From contig CAZIOH010000092.1 of NCBI GenBank assembly GCA_964540815.1, forward strand, positions 1 to 28,138: a stretch of DNA of 28,138 bases. The letters are read 5' to 3'. The translations under genes were made by a program, and so were the position numbers. Below, in pieces: positions 15,176 through 22,214 of the stretch. This stretch comes from CAZIOH01 sp964540815. GTDB taxonomy: Bacteria > Myxococcota_A > Polyangia > Fen-1088. The notes beneath the pieces were generated by a model that had not been told where the DNA came from, ran no database searches, and saw nothing but the letters and a program-made list of their open reading frames with translations. How positions within the stretch are numbered: the first letter of the stretch is position 1; each line of letters opens with the position of its first letter.

Positions 15176-16456
15176 TTGACCCACCCAGCGCAACGTCCCG
15201 GATCCCTCGGCCGCCAGCTCACGCGACTGGCGACCGCGCAGCTCGACAAGGGACGCGCGGCGCTCCGGCCTGGCGAGCCACCCGTCGATGTGCGGGTTCA
15301 CGCGGCGCGCACCACCCTCAAGAAGACCCGCGCCATCTTGCGGCTGGTCCGGACGGGGCGCCACGGCGCGCGCACGCGCAGGCGGGCCCGACGCATCAGC
15401 CGGGAGCTCGCCAGGCTCGCGCGACGGATGGCCCCGCTGCGGGATGCCGCGGTGGTCATCACCACGTTCGACCGCCTGACGGCCCGCATGTCGCCCGACT
15501 GGCAACCGTTCCTGCGTGGCTTTCGAACGCAACTCGGCGCCATCTGGACCCGCCGGGCCCGTCGATTCGAACGGCAGGAGAAGGTGCGCCGCTTGCGCGC
15601 CCGCTTCGCCCGGGCCCGCAAGCGGATCGTGCGCTGGCGTCCCCACGGCGATCTCCGTCGCGGCGTCTCCAAGGGTTTCGAGGCGGGGTACGCCCGGGCG
15701 CGACGGGCGATGAAGCGGGCGCTGGCGCTCCCGCGAGACCCAGGTGACGCCATTCACGCCTGGCGCCGGGCCTCGAAGGCCCACCGACACCACGTCCAGC
15801 TCTTGCTGACCGAGCTCGGGCCCGTCGCCGCATCCGATCCGAGCCTGGATTCCTCCCCGTCCGATGCCGCGAGGGCGCCGGACGGCACCGGCCTGCCACG
15901 CGACGTCGCCGATCCTGTCGACGCTGCCGACGCTGCCGACGCTGCCGACGCTGCCGACGCTGCCGACGCTGCCGACGCTGTGGATCTTCCCCATCTTGCG
16001 GCCCTTGCTAACCTTCGCGCCCGGCTCCTCGCCCTCGAACGGCTCGACGACCGACTGGGGGAGGAGCACGACCTCACGTTTCTCGAGGAGACCATCGAGC
16101 GCCACCGTCGCCACTTCTCCGAGCCCAAGGCTCGTCTGCACGTGCTGCGGGCGCTTCAGCACCGCCGCCGGGTCCTGCGCGAGGAAGCATTCGCCCTCGG
16201 TCGCCGCCTCTATGTGGATGGCCCCCGCACGTTCTCGCGAACCATCGGGGCCGAGCTGACGGCGCCGACGGCGCCGAGGGATCCGGACCGGCGCCCTCGC
16301 CGGCGCCGCCTCGGTCAGGGCGCCGCCGCGGAACCGGCGGGGCGCCCGGGGCGCAAGGACCGGATCTCGGCGAGCACCCGTGCCACATCCGCGGGCGAGA
16401 GCCCCGATTCGACGAAGGCCGCGTCCAGATCGCGCTCCATGTCCACCGCCGTCTGA
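15176..16456 (+). CDS. CHAD-domain protein with in-frame DAA minisatellite
   Basis: A protein of 426 residues. The start is TTG at 15176-15178 because a perfect AGGAGG (15163-15168) lies seven nucleotides upstream and no ATG or GTG nearby is as well placed. The CHAD fold is a pair of four-helix bundles rich in conserved His and Arg: VHAARTTLKKTRAILRLVR (His42) and IHAWRRASKAHRHHVQLL (His194), plus many Arg/Lys helices. CHAD domains bind inorganic polyphosphate (established for the family) and localise to polyphosphate granules. Residues 249-269 are a DAA repeat that interrupts the second bundle. The last 47 codons (16315-16456) overlap the 3' end of the convergent kinase gene and translate to low-complexity Arg/Ser-rich sequence, so the true fold probably ends near residue 375. 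There is no CYTH partner nearby. Confidence 0.85.
   Translation: MTHPAQRPGSLGRQLTRLATAQLDKGRAALRPGEPPVDVRVHAARTTLKKTRAILRLVRTGRHGARTRRRARRISRELARLARRMAPLRDAAVVITTFDRLTARMSPDWQPFLRGFRTQLGAIWTRRARRFERQEKVRRLRARFARARKRIVRWRPHGDLRRGVSKGFEAGYARARRAMKRALALPRDPGDAIHAWRRASKAHRHHVQLLLTELGPVAASDPSLDSSPSDAARAPDGTGLPRDVADPVDAADAADAADAADAADAADAVDLPHLAALANLRARLLALERLDDRLGEEHDLTFLEETIERHRRHFSEPKARLHVLRALQHRRRVLREEAFALGRRLYVDGPRTFSRTIGAELTAPTAPRDPDRRPRRRRLGQGAAAEPAGRPGRKDRISASTRATSAGESPDSTKAASRSRSMSTAV
15920..15982 (+). repeat. Nine-bp tandem repeat (6 perfect units plus one variant) in CHAD gene
   Basis: GACGCTGCC is repeated six times without change, followed by GACGCTGTG. Being a multiple of three it keeps frame and encodes Asp-Ala-Ala units. 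Perfect identity of all six units indicates recent slippage, and copy number probably varies between strains. Confidence 0.95.
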
Positions 16457-17433
16457 TAGCGTTTGCCTGGCTCGCGGGCCAGCGCCTTCAGAACCACGCG
16501 GTCGAAGGCGAGCGGGGTATCGGCGCGGAACGTCGAGGGCGGCGCGATGGGCTTCTCCAGCGTCCGATAGACCGCGCCCATGTCCCCCCCCTCTCCGTGA
16601 AACAGCGGCTCGAGGCTGAGCATCTCGTAGAGCACCACGCCGAGGGCGAACAGATCGACCCGACCATCGACCACCCCTCCGAGGATCTGTTCGGGCGCCA
16701 GATAGCCCGCCTTGCCCTTGATCTGACCCACCCGGGTGACGTTCTCGCTGCCCGAGATCTTGGCGATCCCGAAGTCCAGCAGCTTGACGGCGCCGGCGCG
16801 GGTGGTCATGACGTTCGACGGGGTGACGTCGCGATGGATCACGTTCATGGGTCGTCCCCTCACGTCCTGCAGGGCGTGAACCGCGATCAGACCGCGACAG
16901 ACCTCGCGGGCGATGAACGCCGCGGCCCCGAACGGGAGCGGGCGCTTGGCGTTGCGCAGCTGCATCAGCATCGAGCCCACCGTGGGACCGTCGAGGTACT
17001 CGAGCGCCAGGTAGTGAAGACCGTGATCCTCCCCGAAGTCGTAGATGCCCACGATGTTCGGGTGGTACAGCATCCCCAGGATCTTCGCCTCGTCCACGAA
17101 GCCCTGCACGAAATCCGGGTGGGCCGCGAGCTGCGGCAGGATCCGCTTGATGATCAGATCCTTCTGGTAGCCGCGCGGTCCGGTGGCTCGGGCGCGAAAG
17201 ACCTCCGCCATGCCACCCATCCCGATCCGCTCGAGGACCTCGTAGCGCCCGACGCGCGGCGGCGGGCCGGCGAGCCGGGCCGCCACCGGCGACTGCGCCG
17301 GGGCCGGTGACGCCTGCGCTGTCGCTGTCGCTGCCGCTGGCGTCGTCACTGGCGGCAAGGACGCCTTCGGCTGATCGGCGTCGAGGTCATCGAAGGGGAC
17401 AGTGGGCGTGGAGGTCCTGGCGCTGGTGGGCAT
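16315..17433 (-). CDS. Cytoplasmic Ser/Thr protein kinase (Hanks type)
   Basis: A 372-residue kinase. I chose ATG at 17431-17433 because GAAGGA lies six nucleotides upstream; a GTG at 17452-17454 overlapping the upstream stop as GTGA is possible. The first 60 residues are an Ala/Pro/Thr-rich linker. The catalytic domain shows all key residues: glycine loop IGMGGMAEVF (70-79), Lys96 (LIIK), Glu115, catalytic loop HRDVTPSNVM (200-209), DFG at 220-222 and APE at 246-248. There is no transmembrane helix or PASTA domain, so it acts in the cytoplasm. It is the third gene of a transporter, response regulator, kinase operon. Its last 142 bp overlap, antisense, the CHAD gene. Myxobacteria have many such kinases; the substrate is unknown. 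Confidence 0.95.
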   Translation of the reverse strand: MPTSARTSTPTVPFDDLDADQPKASLPPVTTPAAATATAQASPAPAQSPVAARLAGPPPRVGRYEVLERIGMGGMAEVFRARATGPRGYQKDLIIKRILPQLAAHPDFVQGFVDEAKILGMLYHPNIVGIYDFGEDHGLHYLALEYLDGPTVGSMLMQLRNAKRPLPFGAAAFIAREVCRGLIAVHALQDVRGRPMNVIHRDVTPSNVMTTRAGAVKLLDFGIAKISGSENVTRVGQIKGKAGYLAPEQILGGVVDGRVDLFALGVVLYEMLSLEPLFHGEGGDMGAVYRTLEKPIAPPSTFRADTPLAFDRVVLKALAREPGKRYQTAVDMERDLDAAFVESGLSPADVARVLAEIRSLRPGRPAGSAAAP

Positions 17434-17450
17434 GGTGCGTCCTTCTCGCC

Positions 17451-17885
17451 TCACCCGGACCGCCGTCGGCCGGCGTCGTCCTCGATGGCGCCGGTGAACC
17501 CCTCGAGCTTCGCGAAGAGCTCGTCGAGCTCGACTGGCTTCACCACGAAGTCGTCGACGTCGAGGTAGTACGGCGACCGGGGATCCTTGCTGACCGCCGC
17601 CGACATCGCGATGATCGGGATGGTTGCCAGCTCGGGAACCTTCTTGCGCTCCTCGCAGAACTGCCAGCCGTTCATCACCGGCATCAAGAGATCGAGCAGG
17701 ATCACGTCGGGGAGGGCGGCGCTCGCGAGCCGCGCGAACGCCTCGCGGCCATTGGAGGCGGCCGTGACCACGAAGCCGGCGCTCTCCAGGGCCTCGCTCA
17801 TGCTGGAGCGCAGCTCGTCGTCGTCGTCGACCAGCAGGAGTTGCCGGCTCGGCTGTCGGATCACCTGAGGGCTCTTCAGCGTCAT
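17451..17885 (-). CDS. Single-domain response regulator (CheY-like receiver)
   Basis: A 144-residue receiver domain with no output domain. The ATG at 17883-17885 has AGGAGG four nucleotides upstream. The acidic pocket is VDDDDE (19-24), the phosphoacceptor Asp65 lies in DVILLDLLMPVMNG, Ser95 is in IIAMSAA, and Lys116 is in DFVVKP. The short C-terminal tail is AIEDDAGRRRSG. Such proteins receive phosphate from histidine kinases and act by binding partners. No histidine kinase is nearby. It sits between an AI-2E-family transporter (18 nt upstream) and a Ser/Thr kinase (downstream within a few bases), which suggests a cross-talk module, though only by context. Confidence 0.95.
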   Translation of the reverse strand: MTLKSPQVIRQPSRQLLLVDDDDELRSSMSEALESAGFVVTAASNGREAFARLASAALPDVILLDLLMPVMNGWQFCEERKKVPELATIPIIAMSAAVSKDPRSPYYLDVDDFVVKPVELDELFAKLEGFTGAIEDDAGRRRSG

Positions 17886-17903
17886 GGTTCCTCCTGGTCC
17901 TCG

Positions 17904-19127
17904 TCAGCGGCGTCGGGTGAGCGGATTCCAGAGTGGTGCGGTGGTCCCGGTCGGTCCTTCCCAGGGATGCTTCTCACCTTGCAGCACGGTCTCCACGACC
18001 TCTTCGTTGCCCGATTCCACCGAGCCCGCGAGGGCGCCGTGGTCCTTGATGACCTCGTGCCCGAGATAACGCCCGAGCCAGATGCGCTCGATGATCGGAT
18101 AAGCGGCCACGAGGGGCAGCACCAGGATCGCGCCGATCAGCCCCTGCAGCGCGGTCCCCACCATGAGCGCCAGCAGCACCGCCAGGGTCGACAGCCTGAG
18201 GCTCGAGCCGTAGACCCGCGGGACGATGTAGTAGGACTCCAGCGTGTGGTAGAGCGCATAAAATGCCGAGACCGCGACGCCGGCGGTGGGCGACACGCTG
18301 AAGGCGAGGATGGCGGCCGGCACGGTGGCGGCGATGATCCCCACCACCGGGATGACGTCACAGAAGCCGGCCAGGAGCGCCAGGGGAATGGCGGCCGGGA
18401 CCCGGAACACGTTGAGCACGATGGCCACGCAGGCGGTGAACAAGACCGAAGTGATGACCTGCCCACGGACATAGGCCTGCACCACCACCGACACCTCCTC
18501 GGCGGTGATGGCCATCCGATCGCGGTGGCGGCGGGGAACGTAGGCGATGAGCCACGCGTACAGGCGCTTGCCGTCGAGCAGCAGGTAGAGCGTCACGATC
18601 ATGGTGAAGAACATCGATAGCGCGCCCGCCAGCACCGACGTCCCGAGCGCCAGAGGCTGGTGGAGGTGCACCGCGATCTCCGGCGAGCTCGGCAGCGCGA
18701 AGATCTCGTCCACGATGCGCTTCAGCACCGGATAGTGCATGGGCAATCGGTGCTCGAGCCGGTTGCGAAAGGCCGGGAAGTCCTGGACCAGGAGGGCGAT
18801 CTGCTGGGCCAGCGCGGTGGTCACGAAGGTGAGGAACGCCAGGCTGAGGCCAAACAGCCCGAGCGCGATGACCAGGATGCCGACGCCACGCGAGAGGCCC
18901 TTGCGCTCGAGCCATCCGACCGTCGGGTGCAGCGCCAGCGCCAGCACGACCGCGATCAGCAGCAACACGAACTCGGCCCACAGCCGCAGGCCCGCCCAGC
19001 CCACCAGCAGGAACAGCGCGAGCTTGACGATCGTGCGGGTCGGCAAGTTCAGGCTGATCTCGAGCCGATTCCCCGGCGGCGGCACTGGCCCGCCATCCGG
19101 GGCCATGTCGCTTGAGTTGGTAACCAT
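17904..19127 (-). CDS. AI-2E family transporter (PerM/TqsA-like membrane protein)
   Basis: A membrane protein of about 407 residues with around eight hydrophobic helices (for example IVKLALFLLVGWAGLRLWAEFVLLLIAVVL, and in the C-terminal half LLAGFCDVIPVVGIIAATVPAAILAF). The segment YYIVPRVYGSSLRLS and the following LAVLLALMVGTALQGLIGAILVLPL are typical of this family. Family members are linked to export of autoinducer-2 (TqsA) or to sodium/lithium-proton antiport; here the substrate is unknown. I used ATG at 19125-19127; an in-frame TTG at 19196 and ATG at 19106 are alternatives, none with a strong ribosome-binding site. The long polar C-terminal tail (about 25-35 residues after the last helix) is cytoplasmic. 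It heads the operon with the response regulator and kinase. Confidence 0.92.
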   Translation of the reverse strand: MVTNSSDMAPDGGPVPPPGNRLEISLNLPTRTIVKLALFLLVGWAGLRLWAEFVLLLIAVVLALALHPTVGWLERKGLSRGVGILVIALGLFGLSLAFLTFVTTALAQQIALLVQDFPAFRNRLEHRLPMHYPVLKRIVDEIFALPSSPEIAVHLHQPLALGTSVLAGALSMFFTMIVTLYLLLDGKRLYAWLIAYVPRRHRDRMAITAEEVSVVVQAYVRGQVITSVLFTACVAIVLNVFRVPAAIPLALLAGFCDVIPVVGIIAATVPAAILAFSVSPTAGVAVSAFYALYHTLESYYIVPRVYGSSLRLSTLAVLLALMVGTALQGLIGAILVLPLVAAYPIIERIWLGRYLGHEVIKDHGALAGSVESGNEEVVETVLQGEKHPWEGPTGTTAPLWNPLTRRR

Positions 19128-19360
19128 CGTCGAGCCCAAGCCGGGATGCTTAGCAAGTTCCGCGCCCTCGGCCGGCGCGGGCTCGCCATCCGTCAAGTCG
19201 TCTTCAAATCGTCGGTTGGGCTGGTCGGCCGAGGCTCGAGGTTACGCCAGCGGGACACCCGTCCCGAGTTCGCAACGGCTTCGCGGTCCGGGACGACAGG
19301 TCACCCCTGGCGCCGGTCCCGTCGTGGGGCAGGCGGCCAGACCAATGGGTCACGCGCTCT

Positions 19361-19951
19361 TCACTCGACGGGCTCGGAACCGGCGCCGAGCCCGGACGCG
19401 GTCCAGGCCTCCCGGAAGGCGGTCAGGCCCGGCCAGCGGGCGAGCTCGACCACGTTGCGGAATGCCATCCAGTCGAGCGCGCAACCGAGCGAGAGCTGCG
19501 CCGCGGTCACCGGGCCCTGAAAAACCAGCCGGGTATCGAGCCAGCTCAGGGTTCGCTCGACCCGCAGGCGCTGCTTCGAGATGTAGCCAGCGTCCGCGAA
19601 GCCGTCGAGCCGCAGGTAGCGGTGGTTGATGGCTGCGTCCAGGCACCCCTCGACCACGACTTGCAACGCGCGGTCCTCCCAGTCGGTGGGATCGAAGTTC
19701 CAACCCGCGGCGCGCAGCCGCCCCTCCTCGGTGCTCCACAGCCACTGGCTTATCAGCGAGGAGTCCGCGAGGGTCGGACGTCCGACACCGGACACGAGCA
19801 CCGGGATCTTCCCTAGGGGGGCCACCTCGGCGAGCAGCGCCGCCCCCTCCGTCGAGCGGGTGTCGAGGAACGCGTAGCGGCCGCCGAGCGCGTCGAGCAG
19901 AACGCGAATCTTGCGCGTGTACGGCGAGGTGGTGGTACCGAGCAGCTTCAT
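19361..19951 (-). CDS. Glutathione S-transferase family protein
   Basis: A 196-residue protein with the two-domain GST layout. The N-terminal thioredoxin-like part starts MKLLGTTTSPYTRKIRVLLDALG, with the Ser/Tyr region at residues 9-11 where the glutathione-activating residue usually lies, then GKIPVLV containing the cis-proline, and DSSLISQWLW for the glutathione gamma-glutamyl contact. The all-helical C-terminal part contains LSWLDTRLVFQGPVTAAQLSLGCALDWM. It resembles YfcF/YibF-like bacterial GSTs. The ATG at 19949-19951 lies seven nucleotides after the dehydratase stop, so the two are an operon; an ATG overlapping that stop (19969) is a weaker alternative. The substrate is not known. Confidence 0.9.
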   Translation of the reverse strand: MKLLGTTTSPYTRKIRVLLDALGGRYAFLDTRSTEGAALLAEVAPLGKIPVLVSGVGRPTLADSSLISQWLWSTEEGRLRAAGWNFDPTDWEDRALQVVVEGCLDAAINHRYLRLDGFADAGYISKQRLRVERTLSWLDTRLVFQGPVTAAQLSLGCALDWMAFRNVVELARWPGLTAFREAWTASGLGAGSEPVE

Positions 19952-19958
19952 GCCGCCG

Positions 19959-20264
19959 TCAGGGACCATAGGCCAAGTCGCCGACCTGGGCCATCTCGAG
20001 ATCGAGCGCGGTGATCCCGCCCGCGTCATGGGTGGTCCACCGAACACCGACCTTGCCCCACGAGATGTGGAGCTCGGGATGGTGGTCGCGCTTGTCGGCG
20101 GCCATCCCGACCCGGAGGGCGAACGCCAGCGCGGCGCCGTACTCGGTGAACGGGTAGGTCTTCTCCAGCCCGTCGGTTGCGATCGTCCAACCGGGATGCT
20201 CGGCGACGAAACGTTCCCCGGCGGCCGTGTCCCGGACGGGGTGGGTGGTCTCTTGAGCGCTCAT
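19959..20264 (-). CDS. phhB: Pterin-4a-carbinolamine dehydratase (PCD/DCoH)
   Basis: A 101-residue protein of the usual PCD length. The catalytic motif is complete: HHP at 61-63 (KRDHHPELHISWGKVGVRW), His79 in TTHDAGGIT, and Asp88. The family dehydrates 4a-hydroxytetrahydrobiopterin so that the cofactor used by phenylalanine hydroxylase can be regenerated. The ATG at 20262-20264 follows AGGA eight nucleotides upstream. No phenylalanine hydroxylase lies in this window; the linked gene is a GST. PCDs also occur without hydroxylases, in molybdopterin metabolism or as transcription cofactors, so the pathway here is open. Confidence 0.95.
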   Translation of the reverse strand: MSAQETTHPVRDTAAGERFVAEHPGWTIATDGLEKTYPFTEYGAALAFALRVGMAADKRDHHPELHISWGKVGVRWTTHDAGGITALDLEMAQVGDLAYGP

Positions 20265-20334
20265 CTTCGTTATCCTAGCGCGTCGTCGCCGCCACGGGGG
20301 GCGACGGGACGGCGAGGCGGGGGGGCGGGGCGAG

Positions 20335-20362
20335 TTGACGATGGCGATTTGGCGTTTAGTCT
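20335..20362 (+). promoter_or_regulatory. Candidate sigma-70-type promoter upstream of Spy-like gene
   Basis: TTGACG (20335-20340) is followed after 16 nt by TAGTCT (20357-20362). The element lies in the divergent spacer (20265-20451), about 90 nt before the start at 20452. The -35 box is near consensus; the -10 box is weak. Confidence 0.35.
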
Positions 20363-20451
20363 AGAAGATGTCGCAGCAGATCCGTGAGGCATGATGCCCA
20401 CGGACGAAAACCCGCCGGGAGCTGATGGCCTCGGCGAAAGGAGAGAAGAAC

Positions 20452-20952
20452 ATGCATCCAGCAATGGTTTCGTGGTGGCGTGCGCGGCACGCCGGGTGTG
20501 GCGAGGCATTCGCCGCGGGCAGAGGACATGGTGGGGGTGGAGGGGACTGGCACGCCGCCGGCGGAGGTGGGGGTGAGCCAGCGGGCGGCGACGGCGATGG
20601 GTTCGGTGGCGGCGGCTTCGGGGTACGGCGTCCCCTGCGGTTCCTGGCGTACAAGCTCGAGCTCGACGAGCGTCAGGTGGCCCAGCTCGCACGCATCCTC
20701 GACGAGCTGAAGACCGAGCGGGCGCAGGGTGAGGTCGACCGACGGCGGACCCTGTCGGCCTTCGCGGATGCGGTCGGGGGTGAGACCTTCGATGCGGCGC
20801 GCGCCAAGGAGGCCGCCGATCTTCGGGTCGCGACCGCCGAGCGCCTCCGCGACGCGGTGACCACGGCCCTGTCGCGGATCCATGCGCTGCTCGACAACGA
20901 CCAGCGCGAGCGGTTCGCGTATCTGATCCGCACAGGCGCGCTGGTTCTCTAG
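20452..20952 (+). CDS. Spy/CpxP-like (LTXXQ-type) protein
   Basis: A 166-residue protein. The ATG at 20452 has AAGGAG eight nucleotides upstream. After a short N-terminus with WW, His and Cys (MHPAMVSWWRARHAGCGEAF) there is a Gly-rich stretch (about 25-50). A long helical region follows, with KLELDERQVAQLARILDELK and later LLDNDQRERFAYLI, matching the paired LTxxQ-type repeats of Spy/CpxP proteins (periplasmic chaperones and metal sensors). There is no hydrophobic signal peptide, unlike classical Spy/CpxP. It is followed on the same strand by an HtrA-type protease with 137 bp between, so both may respond to protein or metal stress. Confidence 0.75.
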   Translation: MHPAMVSWWRARHAGCGEAFAAGRGHGGGGGDWHAAGGGGGEPAGGDGDGFGGGGFGVRRPLRFLAYKLELDERQVAQLARILDELKTERAQGEVDRRRTLSAFADAVGGETFDAARAKEAADLRVATAERLRDAVTTALSRIHALLDNDQRERFAYLIRTGALVL

Positions 20953-20988
20953 GCCCGGCCGGGAGCCTGCGCGTTCGGCGCGCTCGCG

Positions 20989-21019
20989 GGGCAGGGGTGC
21001 GGATCGCCGACCCCTGCCC
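20989..21019 (+). terminator. Strong hairpin between Spy-like and HtrA genes
   Basis: GGGCAGGGGT (20989-20998) pairs perfectly with ACCCCTGCCC (21010-21019) around an 11-nt loop. There is no T-tract after it. It could be a leaky terminator, a transcript stabiliser for the upstream gene, or a processing site between the two genes. Confidence 0.6.
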
Positions 21020-21036
21020 GCGGGCCCGCTCGACAG

Positions 21037-21064
21037 ACGACGGACGACGGACGACGGACGACGG
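21037..21064 (+). repeat. Four perfect 7-bp tandem units
   Basis: ACGACGG is repeated four times in the leader of the HtrA gene, ending 12 nt before its ribosome-binding site. The same short word recurs near 11868. Copy number could vary by slippage, changing leader length. Confidence 0.9.
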
Positions 21065-21089
21065 CGATGCGTCCGGAAGGAGTCACGTG

Positions 21090-22163
21090 ATGATGTATCC
21101 AGCTCGAATTCGAAATGACAACGGCGCCACCGGAGATGCCGCGGAAGGCCGGCACGAGGAGCGGCAGGAGACGGCCGGAAGGGATCGGGAGTTGCTCGAT
21201 GCCTATTCGCGGACCGTCGTCGAGGTGGCACGCGAGGTGAGCCCCTCGGTCGTGAAGATCGAGGTGCAGGGCTCGGAGCCCCGCACCGGGGGGCCCGGCC
21301 CTCGGCGCCGGCACCAGGACAACGACGAAGCCGGTGGCAGCGGGTCCGGGTTCGTGATGACGCCCGACGGGTACGTCCTCACCAACAGCCACGTGGTGAG
21401 CGGCGCCAGGCGCATCCACGCCATCTTCCACGACGGTCAGCGCTTCACGGCGCACCTGGTGGGCGACGATCCGCCGACCGACATCGCGCTCGTGCGCATC
21501 GATGCGCCGCACCTGACCCCGCTCGTGTTCTCCGACTCCTCGACGCTGCAGGTCGGGCAGGTGGCCATCGCCATCGGCAATCCCTACGGCTTCGACTGCA
21601 CCGTCACCACCGGGGTGGTGAGCGCGCTCGGCCGCTCGCTGCGCACGAAGACCGGCCACCTGGTGGATGACGTCGTCCAGACCGACGCCGCCCTCAACCC
21701 GGGCAACTCCGGCGGACCGCTGGTCGACGCGCGCGGCCGCGTGATTGGCGTCAACACGGCGATGATCATGCCTGCACAGGGTATCTGCTTCGCGATCGCC
21801 GCCAACACCGCCAGCTTCGTGATGGGCAAGCTGATTCACGAGGGACGTATCCGGCGGTCCTACCTCGGCGTGGCGGGTCAGAACGTGCCCCTTCACCGGC
21901 GGGTGGTGCGCTTTCACGGTCTGCCGAGTGAGAGCGGCGTGTTCGTGACGGCGGTCGAACCGGACAGCCCGGCGAGGCGTGCAGGCCTGCGCGAGGGGGA
22001 TCTGATCGTGGCCTACGGGGACAAGCCCATCGCCGGGATCGATGATCTGCACCGAATCCTGACCGAGGAGCAAGCCGGGATCGGGTCCGCGGTGACCATC
22101 ATCCGTAACCTCCAGAAGCTCTCCGTGGAGGTCGAGCCCACGCTCCGCGGCGCCAGGGCATAG
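21090..22163 (+). CDS. HtrA/DegP-type serine protease (S1C) with PDZ domain
   Basis: A 357-residue protease. ATG at 21090 has AAGGAG seven nucleotides upstream. The trypsin-like domain contains the triad His101 (TNSHVV), Asp131 (PPTDIALVRI) and Ser207 (LNPGNSGGPL), so it is predicted to be active. A single PDZ domain follows (about 255-345: GVFVTAVEPDSPARRAGLREGDLIVAYGDKPI). HtrA proteins degrade or refold misfolded proteins, usually in the periplasm. This one has no hydrophobic N-terminal signal or membrane anchor: the first 50 residues are polar (MMYPARIRNDNGATGDAAEG). Either it works in the cytoplasm or it is exported by another route. It is paired with the Spy-like gene upstream. Confidence 0.93.
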   Translation: MMYPARIRNDNGATGDAAEGRHEERQETAGRDRELLDAYSRTVVEVAREVSPSVVKIEVQGSEPRTGGPGPRRRHQDNDEAGGSGSGFVMTPDGYVLTNSHVVSGARRIHAIFHDGQRFTAHLVGDDPPTDIALVRIDAPHLTPLVFSDSSTLQVGQVAIAIGNPYGFDCTVTTGVVSALGRSLRTKTGHLVDDVVQTDAALNPGNSGGPLVDARGRVIGVNTAMIMPAQGICFAIAANTASFVMGKLIHEGRIRRSYLGVAGQNVPLHRRVVRFHGLPSESGVFVTAVEPDSPARRAGLREGDLIVAYGDKPIAGIDDLHRILTEEQAGIGSAVTIIRNLQKLSVEVEPTLRGARA

Positions 22164-22185
22164 AATAGCCAGGCGACGGTGGTCA

Positions 22186-22214
22186 GACAGCGGGACCGGG
22201 CGAAGCCCGCTGTC
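22186..22214. terminator. Bidirectional hairpin between convergent HtrA and DUF1552 genes
   Basis: GACAGCGGG (22186-22194) pairs perfectly with CCCGCTGTC (22206-22214) around an 11-nt loop. It lies 23 nt after the HtrA stop, and its right arm overlaps the DUF1552 stop codon. Position between convergent genes fits a shared terminator, although no T-tract follows. Confidence 0.5.

Noticed and set aside
19251..19266. Hairpin CGGGAC-ACCC-GTCCCG as terminator of the GST gene
   Set aside because: It is about 95 nt after the stop, short and without a T-tract; too weak to list as a feature.
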